Positions 53,318 through 63,023 of a stretch of DNA of 64,000 nucleotides are shown here, one piece after another. The translations under genes and the position numbers were made by a program. The number at the start of each line of letters is the position of its first letter. Positions within the stretch are counted from its first letter, which is position 1. The stretch comes from Roseivirga sp. (GTDB lineage Bacteria; Bacteroidota; Bacteroidia; Cytophagales; Cyclobacteriaceae), in assembly GCA_018402485.1 (NCBI GenBank), contig JAGYIY010000002.1:62001-126000 (forward strand). The letters run 5' to 3'. The notes under the pieces are model-generated. The model was not told the DNA's origin, searched no databases, and saw nothing but the letters and a program-made list of their open reading frames with translations.

Positions 53318-54664
53318 CTATAAGACCAAATACGCCAGAAAAATCAATGCAAAGCTTGTGATGGAAATGAAGCTGGATTGAACGGTCCAAGATTTTAAGG
53401 TCTGATCTACCCGATGGTTCAAGTAGCGATTTACCAACCAAAACCCACTGTCATTGACATGCGACAAGACCACACTGCCCGCAGCTATGGCCATCATAAT
53501 TAAGGTCTTATCGAGCATATTCAAATCCACACCGGGCATAACGGCTGCAACAATTCCTGCTCCAGTAAGCATGGCCACCGTGGCACTACCTTGCATAATC
53601 CGGACAAGCACGGTGACCAGATATGCCAAAACAATCAATGGAATAGCTGCTTCCTCCATGGTTTGAGCAATGACCTCACCAACTCCTGTCGCAATCATCA
53701 CCGTTTTGAGAACACCACCAGCACCAGTAATCAAAATGATAGAACCCGCAGGGCCTAATGAACGGCCAGTAATCTTAAAGAGCTCTTCTTTATGCACCCC
53801 TTTTTTGACACCTAAAAAGTATAGGGCCAATAGGGTACCCAAAAGTAAGGATATAAAGGGATGCCCTACGAAGGCCAGTGTATCAATCCACCAACCACCA
53901 ACCATCACTTCTTCAGCTACTAAGGTTTTCAGTAAAGACCCTACAAGGATCAGCAAAATAGGCAACCCCAAAACCAAAAAGATGATGCGAATAAAGGAAG
54001 GGTCGGATGTTTTATCTGAAGCTGCAGCCGTTACTTCTACCTTTTCTAAGCTTTCGGGGGTTAAGAATTTACTCATCCAAAGACCACATATTAAAGCTAC
54101 AGGTATTCCCAAAGCAGCACCTACTAAAATGGCATAGCCTAAATCGACTTGCAGCATATCGGCTACAGCAACAGGCCCCGGTGTAGGAGGAATAAAGCTA
54201 TGCGTGATGGCCAAGCCCGTGAGCAAAGGCAAAGCGTAATGCAAGACATTCTTACCCGACTTTTTAGCCAATGCTTTCACTAAAGGAAACAGAATTATAA
54301 TTCCGACATCGAAAAAAACGGGCACCGAGACAATAAAACCAGTCACCAAAAGCGCCAAACGCGAGCGCGCTTCACCACCTTTTTTTAATAAATAACGAGC
54401 CAAAGCCTGAGCGCCACCTGAATGCTCGAGCAAGGCACCAAAAATAGCACCTAAACCTACAATGGTAGCTACAAAGGCCAAGGTATCGCCCATACCTTTG
54501 GCTATCGAATCAATAATGACTGTACCCGACAGCCCCCCAATTAAGCCAACCCAAATGGACGCGATCAACAAACTGATAAAGGCATTGAGCTTCCATTTCA
54601 TGATTAATAATAGAAGCAAAGCTACTCCCGATGCAATGGCAATGTACAATTGAAGATCTGTCAT
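53318..54664 (-). CDS. gntT: Gluconate permease (GntP family)
   Basis: A 448-residue H+ symporter with about 12 to 14 membrane helices. The family blocks GAIFGALLEHSGGAQALA, SVPVFFDVGIIILFP and THSFIPPTPGPVAVADML are clear. It sits 30 nt downstream of gluconokinase, so the pair imports and phosphorylates gluconate. Other GntP members carry glycerate or related acids, but the kinase supports gluconate. Confidence 0.92.
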   Translation of the reverse strand: MTDLQLYIAIASGVALLLLLIMKWKLNAFISLLIASIWVGLIGGLSGTVIIDSIAKGMGDTLAFVATIVGLGAIFGALLEHSGGAQALARYLLKKGGEARSRLALLVTGFIVSVPVFFDVGIIILFPLVKALAKKSGKNVLHYALPLLTGLAITHSFIPPTPGPVAVADMLQVDLGYAILVGAALGIPVALICGLWMSKFLTPESLEKVEVTAAASDKTSDPSFIRIIFLVLGLPILLILVGSLLKTLVAEEVMVGGWWIDTLAFVGHPFISLLLGTLLALYFLGVKKGVHKEELFKITGRSLGPAGSIILITGAGGVLKTVMIATGVGEVIAQTMEEAAIPLIVLAYLVTVLVRIMQGSATVAMLTGAGIVAAVMPGVDLNMLDKTLIMMAIAAGSVVLSHVNDSGFWLVNRYLNHRVDQTLKSWTVQSSFISITSFALIFLAYLVL

Positions 54665-54694
54665 GTTTTAAAAATAAAACATCAAGTAGCGAAA

Positions 54695-55183
54695 TTATAT
54701 CAGCTTTTGAAAATGGGCAGCAGCGTCTTTTACAATATCATTTACAGAGGTGGTTGACTGATAGATTTTTACATCTCTCGGAACTTCTAGTGCCTCAAGC
54801 TGTGATTGTACCATCTCCTTAGGCATAAAATGTCCTTTTCTCTCACCAAGCCGTGCTTCAGCAACCGACTGTTCTATGCTCAAAAATATTGGCTGCACCG
54901 ACAACCTCTGGGAAAGATAATTCCTATAAGAAGCTTTGAGCGCTGAGCAAGCCAATACAAATTTTTGATGATGATTTTGCAACATATATTCCACCAAGGA
55001 GGCTAACCAAGGCCAGCGATCTTCGTCTGTTAATGCCTCGCCTCGCCTCATTTTTAACAGATTTTCTCGGGGATGAAAATCATCCGCATCAATAAACGGT
55101 AGAGACAAGACTTCAGCTAAGGCCTGACCTACGGTACTCTTTCCGCTGCCACTGATACCCATTACCAAAATCACTTTTTTCAT
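54695..55183 (-). CDS. gntK: Gluconokinase
   Basis: A 162-residue P-loop kinase making 6-phosphogluconate from gluconate and ATP. Walker A is MGISGSGKST; DADDFHPRENLLKMRRGEALTDEDRWPWL is the GntK signature; the lid region ACSALKASYRNYL follows. It is the first gene of a two-gene operon with the permease. No GntR repressor is adjacent. Confidence 0.95.
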   Translation of the reverse strand: MKKVILVMGISGSGKSTVGQALAEVLSLPFIDADDFHPRENLLKMRRGEALTDEDRWPWLASLVEYMLQNHHQKFVLACSALKASYRNYLSQRLSVQPIFLSIEQSVAEARLGERKGHFMPKEMVQSQLEALEVPRDVKIYQSTTSVNDIVKDAAAHFQKLI

Positions 55184-55235
55184 GCGTAAAAAAATGGTTT
55201 AATTCACCAAGGTAATTTTTGAATAGCAAAACACA

Positions 55236-55679
55236 ATGACTCAAAAGTGGTTTAATTTAGGTATGCAACGTTTAATACTCCTAGTAACCATGGTTTGTAG
55301 TCTGTCAATGACCTTGAAAGGGCAATCGGGTGAACCTACTGCCATTAAGAGTATCTATTTTAGAGGAGGAAGTTATTTTGTTGATTTTGAGCAATATGAG
55401 AGCTTGAATCATTTTTTGGATTCGATACCTAATCTTCAAAACTATGTCATCACCATCCACAGCCATACTGACAATATTGGGGGAAAAGCGTACAATCAAA
55501 TGTTGAGTGAAATGCGGGGGGCAACGGTCATTGAAGCCTTAATACAACGAGAGGAAATCACCCGTGGCAGGATTGAAATAAAAGACTTCGGTTTGTTTAA
55601 CCCAGTGTATGACAACGCTACATGGGAGGGCAGAAGAAAAAATAGGAGAGTAGATGTTATTTTATGGCTAACCATTTAA
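55236..55679 (+). CDS. Small exported OmpA-domain protein
   Basis: A 147-residue protein: signal peptide (MQRLILLVTMVCSLSMTLKGQ, start at ATG 55236 or 55263) then an OmpA-like peptidoglycan-binding domain (ITIHSHTDNIGGKAYNQMLSEMRG, GRRKNRRVDV). The Asp and Arg that hold diaminopimelate are present. There is no beta-barrel or lipobox, so it would be a free periplasmic peptidoglycan binder. Divergent from gntK with a 52-nt gap. Confidence 0.85.
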   Translation: MTQKWFNLGMQRLILLVTMVCSLSMTLKGQSGEPTAIKSIYFRGGSYFVDFEQYESLNHFLDSIPNLQNYVITIHSHTDNIGGKAYNQMLSEMRGATVIEALIQREEITRGRIEIKDFGLFNPVYDNATWEGRRKNRRVDVILWLTI

Positions 55680-55723
55680 CTGTCTTTCCGCTATCTACAT
55701 AAAAGGTTAACTAAGAAAAGTAT

Positions 55724-57268
55724 TTACTTATCTATCAATACACGATTTGAACCCGCGGGAGTAATGGCTCTTTTAGCCATTTCCATTGCTCGTGAAGGAA
55801 CCACTCTCGATGGCGTGTAGTACCATTCTGCCACAGCTGCATTTTCCGACAGACTCAATAATAAATAACCATGATCTCGCAGGTTTGCATATTTCAGGTG
55901 GGGGTTAATCTCTGAATTGGTTATTTTATCTTCATGCGCAATGATTACCTCATCGGCAATACCTCTTTCGTTGGTATTCCCTGAATTTACACTGGTTGTG
56001 CCATATTCAACGGCATAAGCTCCTTTCTGAGCATATTCCTGGTTTGGGTCAGCCGTTACTTCTAAAGCCCATGAAGAATGTGTATCGCCTGTAATGAATA
56101 CAATATCCTTAATATTTTCCTGAGCTATGGTTTTCAAAATAATCTCGCGCTCAAGAGGATAACCATCCCAAGAATCCATATTAAAATTAAAAGTAGGATA
56201 GCCCCAATTCAAATAGCTGAAAATGACCTGATTGCCAATGATCTTCCATTGGGCTTTAGAGCCTTTGAGCTCTGCCAAAAACCAATCTAGTTGCTCTTCG
56301 CCCAACATGGTCCGTTCCTCATTCTCAATATCAGGATCTTCTAAGTTGTTAACTGGTTCTGTGCGTCCCACGTAGCGTTCATCAAGAAGTATTAATTCAG
56401 CTAAGTCTCCATATTGAATGGTTCGATAAAGTTGTTTTTGTTCACGAATTGGTAACCATTCATAATAAACCTTTCTGGCTATTTCTTTTCGCGTCATGTA
56501 GTCACCTTCATCTTCTTGATGATTTTCAGCGCCATCCTTAAAAGCATTGTTTGCAATTTCGTGATCGTCCCAAATGGTGAAAAATGGGTGCATTTGATGC
56601 ACCTCTTGCAAATCTTGATCTAATCGATACTGTCCATAACGCGTACGGTAATCTTCAATACTTAGTATTTCATGTTCAGGCAAATGAAAACGACCTGTTG
56701 TGGTATCTCCATATCCTTTGGCACCATATTCGTAAATATAGTCACCTAAGTGAATGACTGCATCGATATCTTCGCGTTCGGCTATTGCACCATAGGCATT
56801 GAAAGGCCCAAATTCGTAGTTGCTACAACTTACAACGGCAAAATTAAGGGGAACATCGGTGGTGCTTTTAGCAGTTTTTGTTCTTCCCACCAAAGAGGGT
56901 TGTCCTTTGTATTCAAACTGATAGAAATAAGTTTCACCCTCATTTAAGTTCTGTACATCAATTTTTGCTGTATAGCCAGAGGCAGGTGTTACCACAATTT
57001 CTCCAGATTGCAATACATCATCAAAGCTTTCGTCTGCACTCATTCTCCATGTTACTAAAGCCTCGGGTAAGCTATCTTCAGGTACTAATTTAGTCCATAT
57101 CACAACAGCAGAAGCAGTAGGGTCACCCGAGGCTACACCATAATAAAAAGGTTTGAGTTGTTGATCGTACAAATGAGCCAACGGATCTTCAACTTTCGGA
57201 TACTTTTCAGAAGGTTGGCAAGCCATTAGAAAACAAAGGAATAAAAGCAGGAGACTAGAGGGCTTCAT
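55724..57268 (-). CDS. phoD: PhoD-like alkaline phosphatase lipoprotein
   Basis: A 514-residue metallophosphoesterase with lipobox LMACQ, so anchored in the envelope. The N-terminal PhoD_N beta domain holds YGVASGDPTASAVVIWTKL; the catalytic part has FAVVSCSNYE, IHLGDYIYEYG, IWDDHEIANN and ITGDTHSSW, the metal ligands of PhoD (Fe/Ca enzyme). It releases phosphate from phosphate esters and diesters outside the cell. No Pho box was recognised. Confidence 0.93.
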   Translation of the reverse strand: MKPSSLLLLFLCFLMACQPSEKYPKVEDPLAHLYDQQLKPFYYGVASGDPTASAVVIWTKLVPEDSLPEALVTWRMSADESFDDVLQSGEIVVTPASGYTAKIDVQNLNEGETYFYQFEYKGQPSLVGRTKTAKSTTDVPLNFAVVSCSNYEFGPFNAYGAIAEREDIDAVIHLGDYIYEYGAKGYGDTTTGRFHLPEHEILSIEDYRTRYGQYRLDQDLQEVHQMHPFFTIWDDHEIANNAFKDGAENHQEDEGDYMTRKEIARKVYYEWLPIREQKQLYRTIQYGDLAELILLDERYVGRTEPVNNLEDPDIENEERTMLGEEQLDWFLAELKGSKAQWKIIGNQVIFSYLNWGYPTFNFNMDSWDGYPLEREIILKTIAQENIKDIVFITGDTHSSWALEVTADPNQEYAQKGAYAVEYGTTSVNSGNTNERGIADEVIIAHEDKITNSEINPHLKYANLRDHGYLLLSLSENAAVAEWYYTPSRVVPSRAMEMAKRAITPAGSNRVLIDK

Positions 57269-57421
57269 ATTTTTTATTTCAAGTTAAGGGGTTCTTCTGA
57301 CACCTGAGTTAAGCCCTCGTTAAGATAATTTTATATTCTTGTTTACCGTTGGTGAGATTTTATTCTTATCAAACCTCAGACTTTCTTATATTTCCTTTTC
57401 AAAACCAATTCCACCATCAAC

Positions 57422-60400
57422 ATGAAAAAATCTTTTCCATATCTTATGTTAGCCATTCTACTGTGCTGTTTTACTTATTATGCGCAGGCTCAAGATGAGC
57501 TACTGAAAAACTATGAATTTCGTAATGTCGGTCCTTTAAGAGGTGGGCGAGTAACCGCGGTAATGGGCGTTAACGATAAAAAATCTATTTTTTACATGGG
57601 TGCAACAGGCGGGGGTGTCTGGAAAACAACTGATTATGGTATGTCCTGGCGTAACATTTCAGACGGATTTTTCAAAACGCCTTCTATAGGTGCCATTGCC
57701 GTATATCAGAAAAACCCTGATATTCTTTATGTGGGTACAGGTTCTGATGGGCTTCGATCGAATGTAATTGCTGGAAAGGGGGTATACAAATCTACGGATG
57801 AAGGTAAAACCTGGTCATTTGTAGGCTTAAAAAATACGGGCCAAATCGGAGCTGTTGAAATTCACCCAGACAACCCCGATGTTGTTTACGTTGCGGCCAT
57901 CGGACAAGCATTTGGCAACAATGAAGAAAGGGGTGTTTTTAAAACCACAGACGGCGGACAAAGCTGGGAAAAGGTATTATACCATTCAGATAGCATTGGG
58001 TTTTCGGACCTAGAGTTAGCCCCCGATGACCCCGAAACCATTTATGCAGGAGCTTGGAGAGCGCAACGAAAGCCGTGGACCATCATCAGTGGTTCAACAG
58101 AAGGAGGCGTCTATAAGTCTACCGATGGCGGTAAAAATTGGGTGAAACTTACTCAGGGTCTTCCGAATCGATTGATTGGAAAAATTGATTTTGCTGTATC
58201 GGCCAATATACCCAATAGGGTTTATGCCAACATTGAGGCTTCCGATAATCAAGGAGGTTTGTATCGTTCAGATGACAGAGGAGAAACCTGGGAATTTATT
58301 TCAGACAATCCCAACCTGACCAATAGGCCTTTCTATTATACCAATATTTATGCAAACCCAAAAAATGGTAATGTTATTCATAATAATGCTTTAAGGTCTC
58401 TTAAATCTACAGATGGTGGAAAAAACTGGAGTTACATGCGCACACCTCATGGTGATAATCATGATGTATGGATGAACCCGAATGATACGAGTATTTGGAT
58501 TCAATCTAATGATGGAGGTGCAAATGTAACACTCAATAACGGTGAATCTTGGTCAACCCAATTCAACCAACCCACCGCTGAATTATATCAAGTAGAAGTC
58601 GATGATCAATATCCTTACTGGTTATATGCTGGAATGCAAGATAATTATAGCACTATTGCTGTTCCTAGCATGCCGGTGTTGAGCACACAAACCGGTGCAG
58701 ATGCACTTATCCTCAATACAGGAGGGTGCGAAACAGGACCTGCCGTACCGAAGCCGGGCAATCATAATATTGTGTATGCCAACTGTAAAGGACGCTTTGG
58801 TGTCTACGACAAAAGAACAGGCCAAGAATTGCAGTACTATGTAGGTGCAACAAACATCTACGGACACAATCCTAAAGACCTAAAATTCAGATTTCAACGT
58901 GTTGTGCCTATTCATGTATCCCCGCATAATCCGGATGTTGTTTATCATACCTCACAGTATGTCCATAAAACCGTCGATGATGGAAAAACCTGGGAAATCA
59001 TTTCTCCCGACTTGACGGCTTTTGAAGAAGGAAATGGACGTCAGATGGCGTCTGGAGGTCCCATTACCAGAGACGTAACAGGAGAAGAATACTACAGTAC
59101 CATCTATGCCATTCGGGAATCTATGTTGAAGGAAGGATTAATATGGGTTGGTGCCAATGATGGACCTGTTCATGTTACTCGCGATGGTGGGAAAAGTTGG
59201 GACAATGTTACGCCGAATATGCCAAAGGGTGGAAGAGTAGATGCCGTTGAACCTTCTCCACACAATCCTGCCAAAGGCTATGTAAGCATTTTGAGATATC
59301 ATCTTAATGACTACACACCATACATTTACAAAACGGAGGATTATGGCCAAACCTGGGATTTACTTTCTACAGCAGAAAGTGGTTTCCCACAAGACTACCC
59401 AGTGCGTGTTATCCGTGAAGATCCAAAGCGAGAAGGCTTGCTTTTTGCAGGAACAGAGTTCGGTTTATTTATTTCTATGGATGACGGAGAAAGCTGGAGC
59501 CCTTTTCAAAACAACTTACCGATTACCCCAATCACTGATATCAAAATTCATCAGGACGACCTAGTGATGTCTACCATGGGACGTGGTTTTTGGATTTTAG
59601 ATAACTTGGTCAGCCTAAGAAGTATTTCTGATGTTAAAGACCAAGAGGCTCACTTGTTTGAGCCGAAGGATGGATTCAGAAATAGAATGCGTTCAAGTTC
59701 CTCCACTAACGGTCCGGAATATCCTGATATGGGCGTCACCCTCGATTATTATTTGAAAGATGCGGAAAAAGAAGTTCAACTAGATATATTAAATGATAAA
59801 GGCGAAGTCGTACGTAGCTTTGTGAGTGGTAGGCCACCCATGGAAACCAATACGGAAAGAGATATGTCTACTGAATTCAGTAATCCGCCGGCTGCTGGGG
59901 GCTTACCGAACAAGCAAGGGTTCAATCGCTATGTTTGGAACATGAGGCATGCAGGTGGGTGGAGTGCCAATCCAGCACGCGCTTATCGGGGCAATGGTCC
60001 CATGGTTGCTAATGGAGAATTTATGGCTCGACTTAGTGTGGGGGATAAACAGCTAACGCAATCATTCCGTGTAAAAATGGATCCACGTGTTACGATGGTT
60101 GATGATGCTGATGTTGCTGCTCAGACAGCCTTGGCACTTGAAGTACAGCAATTCATGAATGAGGTCAATCAAATGGTAGATAAACTTCAAAAAGAGCGTA
60201 AAGAACTGATCAATAGCTTAGATACAGAACAAGGTAACCGTAAAAAAGAGGCTTTTGACCAAGTTTACTATCGCTTGGTTACAGCTCCTGGTACGTACAT
60301 GCGCCCAATGCTTCAATCGCAAACAGGCTATCTGGGGAGTATGATCGGACGTGCAGATCAACGCCCAGGAAAAGATGCCTACGAAAGGCTTGATGAATTG

Positions 60401-60448
60401 AAGGCAGAATTTGAGCATATAAAAAAGGCATATAAAGATTTAAAGTAA
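57422..60448 (+). CDS. Secreted BNR/sortilin-like beta-propeller protein
   Basis: A 1008-residue exported protein (signal ends near AQAQ). The first 720 residues are two propellers with many Asp-box turns (KTTDYGMSW, KSTDEGKTW, KTTDGGQSW, KSTDGGKNW, RSDDRGETW, SMDDGESW); the C-terminus has a beta domain and a helical tail (VNQMVDKLQKERKEL). It belongs to the VPS10/sortilin-like group of Bacteroidota often labelled glycosyl hydrolase without biochemical proof. It lacks a T9SS tail. It heads a four-gene run with transporter, deacetylase and LytM genes (4-nt gap to the next), which hints at peptide or amino-acid derivative use. Confidence 0.88.
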   Translation: MKKSFPYLMLAILLCCFTYYAQAQDELLKNYEFRNVGPLRGGRVTAVMGVNDKKSIFYMGATGGGVWKTTDYGMSWRNISDGFFKTPSIGAIAVYQKNPDILYVGTGSDGLRSNVIAGKGVYKSTDEGKTWSFVGLKNTGQIGAVEIHPDNPDVVYVAAIGQAFGNNEERGVFKTTDGGQSWEKVLYHSDSIGFSDLELAPDDPETIYAGAWRAQRKPWTIISGSTEGGVYKSTDGGKNWVKLTQGLPNRLIGKIDFAVSANIPNRVYANIEASDNQGGLYRSDDRGETWEFISDNPNLTNRPFYYTNIYANPKNGNVIHNNALRSLKSTDGGKNWSYMRTPHGDNHDVWMNPNDTSIWIQSNDGGANVTLNNGESWSTQFNQPTAELYQVEVDDQYPYWLYAGMQDNYSTIAVPSMPVLSTQTGADALILNTGGCETGPAVPKPGNHNIVYANCKGRFGVYDKRTGQELQYYVGATNIYGHNPKDLKFRFQRVVPIHVSPHNPDVVYHTSQYVHKTVDDGKTWEIISPDLTAFEEGNGRQMASGGPITRDVTGEEYYSTIYAIRESMLKEGLIWVGANDGPVHVTRDGGKSWDNVTPNMPKGGRVDAVEPSPHNPAKGYVSILRYHLNDYTPYIYKTEDYGQTWDLLSTAESGFPQDYPVRVIREDPKREGLLFAGTEFGLFISMDDGESWSPFQNNLPITPITDIKIHQDDLVMSTMGRGFWILDNLVSLRSISDVKDQEAHLFEPKDGFRNRMRSSSSTNGPEYPDMGVTLDYYLKDAEKEVQLDILNDKGEVVRSFVSGRPPMETNTERDMSTEFSNPPAAGGLPNKQGFNRYVWNMRHAGGWSANPARAYRGNGPMVANGEFMARLSVGDKQLTQSFRVKMDPRVTMVDDADVAAQTALALEVQQFMNEVNQMVDKLQKERKELINSLDTEQGNRKKEAFDQVYYRLVTAPGTYMRPMLQSQTGYLGSMIGRADQRPGKDAYERLDELKAEFEHIKKAYKDLK

Positions 60449-60452
60449 GATT

Positions 60453-61853
60453 TTGAAAAGCCCAAAGCTCAACTGTTCACCTAAAATTCCACATCCCATT
60501 GTGATGCTTTTTGGAATTATTGTGCTTATGGCTGTTTTAAGCCATATTATTCCTGCAGGAGCCTATGACCGAGCCTTGGTGAATGGAAGAGAACAAGTTA
60601 TACCAGGGTCTTATCAAGAAATTCCCAATACACCTTTGGGGGTTTTAGATATGTTTTTAGCTATTCCAGGTGGATTTTCTTCCGCCATTGCTATCATTTT
60701 TGTGGTGCTATCAAGTGGAATTATGTTTGGTGTGCTGGAAAAATCTGGCATGATTGAACATGCCGTTGGTACTTTTGTGAAGAAATTGGGACGCGAGCGA
60801 AGAATATTAATTGTTATTCTCATGACTTTCTTGTTCGGCGGGCTAGGTATTTTTGTTGGTTATGAAAATAACATAGCACTCATCCCGATTGCTGCGGTCA
60901 CCAGCTTAGCACTTGGGGGCGATTTGATGTTAGCCGCAGGAATTGCCGTGGGCGGTGTTACGGTGGGTTTTGGTTTATCGCCAGTGAATCCTTATACCGT
61001 TGGAACAGGTCATACACTCGCTGAAATGCCCATGTTTTCAGGAGCTGTCCTGCGATCTACTCTCTGCTTTTCTGCACTTTCCCTATTAGCCTTTTTTAAT
61101 GTAAGGTATTTCAAACAAATCATTGCGCATCCTGAAAAAAGTAGGGCTAAGGGCATTGAAACGCAAGGATTTGAGCTTGCTCAACCGGTAAGTAATTACG
61201 AAATGAGCCGAAAGCATTGGGTAGTTTTAGCTGTTTTTGTAGTGGGTATGGCCATCATGCTTTTTGGTGTCTTCAATTGGCATTGGTACATCAATGAGAT
61301 ATCAGCTATTTTTATTATGATTTCCATTGCAGCAGGAGCAGTGGCGGGGATGTCTGGGAGTACTTTGAGTGAGACTGTTTTGAAATCTGTAGCTGTTGTT
61401 GCTCCGGGTGCATTTATGGTCGGTTTGGCCACAAGCATCAAAGTAGCCATGGAAATGGGCAACATCTCTGATACCATCGCCTTCACTTTATCGCAACAAC
61501 TTCAGGAACTGCCCTTATATTTATCTGCTTTGGCCATGTCTGGGTCACAAAGTATGATTAACTTTTTCATCCCTTCAGGAAGTGGGCAAGCCTTAGCTAC
61601 ATTACCCATTATGATTCCCATTGGTGACCTCATTGGTCTAACACGTCAAACTACGATCTTGGCTTTTCAAGTAGGAGATGGTGTTACCAATTTATTCAAC
61701 CCCACTTTGGGTGGTTTAATCGCCATGCTCGCCATGTGCAGAATACCCTTCGATCGTTGGTTGAAATTTATTATCCCATTGGTATTCATCATTCTAATTA
61801 TGGCTTGGTTATTTTTACTTTTCAGTGTCTTCATTGAATGGGGGCCTGCTTGA
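60453..61853 (+). CDS. YfcC-family C4-dicarboxylate/basic amino acid transporter
   Basis: A 466-residue permease with about 12 helices of the YfcC/ArcD-like family. FPHP-like opening PKIPHPIVMLFGIIVLMAVLSHIIPAGAYDR, then LSPVNPYTVGTGHTLAE and NFFIPSGSGQALATLPIM are diagnostic. The start codon is TTG 60453, 4 nt after the previous stop; no ATG precedes the conserved N-terminus. With argE-like and LytM genes behind it, an amino acid or N-acyl amino acid is a plausible substrate. Confidence 0.9.
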   Translation: MKSPKLNCSPKIPHPIVMLFGIIVLMAVLSHIIPAGAYDRALVNGREQVIPGSYQEIPNTPLGVLDMFLAIPGGFSSAIAIIFVVLSSGIMFGVLEKSGMIEHAVGTFVKKLGRERRILIVILMTFLFGGLGIFVGYENNIALIPIAAVTSLALGGDLMLAAGIAVGGVTVGFGLSPVNPYTVGTGHTLAEMPMFSGAVLRSTLCFSALSLLAFFNVRYFKQIIAHPEKSRAKGIETQGFELAQPVSNYEMSRKHWVVLAVFVVGMAIMLFGVFNWHWYINEISAIFIMISIAAGAVAGMSGSTLSETVLKSVAVVAPGAFMVGLATSIKVAMEMGNISDTIAFTLSQQLQELPLYLSALAMSGSQSMINFFIPSGSGQALATLPIMIPIGDLIGLTRQTTILAFQVGDGVTNLFNPTLGGLIAMLAMCRIPFDRWLKFIIPLVFIILIMAWLFLLFSVFIEWGPA

Positions 61854-61868
61854 TCAAATCAAAAAGAT

Positions 61869-63023
61869 ATGAATGCGCAAGAAATCTTAAGTAAACTCGT
61901 CGCCTTTCCAGTTTTGGGAGGTGAAAGTAATTTATCTATCATCCATTGGATTCAGGAATACATAGAAAATTTAGGGGTTGAGACCTTTTTAGTACCTCAC
62001 CCTGACGGCATGAAAGCTTCCTTACATTGCCGCATTGGTCCTGATGAATCAGGAGGAATTATTCTATCAGGACATACAGATGTTGTACCTGTGGAAGGGC
62101 AAGAATGGCATACCGATCCTTTTGTTTTAACAGACAAAGGAGATGATTTACTTTATGGTAGGGGTTCGTGCGATATGAAAGGCTTCATCGCCTGTTGCCT
62201 TGCAGCCTTGCCTGAAATGGTAAAAGCCGATTTGAAGAAACCTATTTATTTTGCCTTCTCTTACGATGAAGAGGTAGGCTGTTTGGCGGCCCCTGAACTG
62301 GCTGCCACCATCTTTAATCATTATACCCATCGACCGCAATTTGCGATTATTGGTGAACCCACCATGATGATACCAACCGTAGGACAAAAAGGCATTTGTA
62401 TTTATGAAACAACTGTTAGCGGATCAGAAGGTCACAGTAGTAGAATTAAGCAAGAAGTCAGTGCCATTCATGAAACCATGCGCTTAATCCTTTGGTTAGA
62501 AAATAAGATGGATACCTTATTATCTGCCGGGCATACCGATAATCGATTTACACCCAATCATACTTCCATACACATCGGAAAAATTACAGGAGGAATTGCG
62601 CCCAATGTAATCGCCCAAGCCTGCACTTTCATTTGGGATGTGCGTACAATTCCCGGTGAAAAACCAGAAGATATTGCTGCTGATTTTGCTGTTTTTTGCG
62701 AGGAAAGAACAGAAGAGTTGAAAAAGGTTTATCCCGATTTTAAGATTCAAACCTTGCACAGAAACCCTGTTGTTCCTGGTTTAAATACGGACAATGATGC
62801 TGAGATTGTTCAAATAGTAAAGACGGTGGCTCAAAATGATACCCTAGATGCGGTTTCTTACGCATCTGAAGCTGGACAGTTTCAAGAAGCAGGGTTTTCT
62901 TCCATTATCTGCGGCCCCGGTGATATTGCACAAGCCCACAGAGCAAATGAGTTTATAAGCAAAAGACAATTACAAATGGGAGTTGATTTTGTGCATCGAC
63001 TTACAGCATATTGTTGCCAATGA
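61869..63023 (+). CDS. argE: ArgE-like M20 deacetylase
   Basis: A 384-residue zinc amidohydrolase of the M20A family. Metal and catalytic residues are in LSGHTDVVPVEG, GRGSCDMKGFIACCLAAL and FSYDEEVGCLAA, with a dimerisation lid domain in the middle. The best match is acetylornithine deacetylase (ArgE). Its place after a YfcC transporter and away from other arg genes leaves room for another N-acyl amino acid as substrate. Its last bases overlap the LytM gene start as ATGA. Confidence 0.87.
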   Translation: MNAQEILSKLVAFPVLGGESNLSIIHWIQEYIENLGVETFLVPHPDGMKASLHCRIGPDESGGIILSGHTDVVPVEGQEWHTDPFVLTDKGDDLLYGRGSCDMKGFIACCLAALPEMVKADLKKPIYFAFSYDEEVGCLAAPELAATIFNHYTHRPQFAIIGEPTMMIPTVGQKGICIYETTVSGSEGHSSRIKQEVSAIHETMRLILWLENKMDTLLSAGHTDNRFTPNHTSIHIGKITGGIAPNVIAQACTFIWDVRTIPGEKPEDIAADFAVFCEERTEELKKVYPDFKIQTLHRNPVVPGLNTDNDAEIVQIVKTVAQNDTLDAVSYASEAGQFQEAGFSSIICGPGDIAQAHRANEFISKRQLQMGVDFVHRLTAYCCQ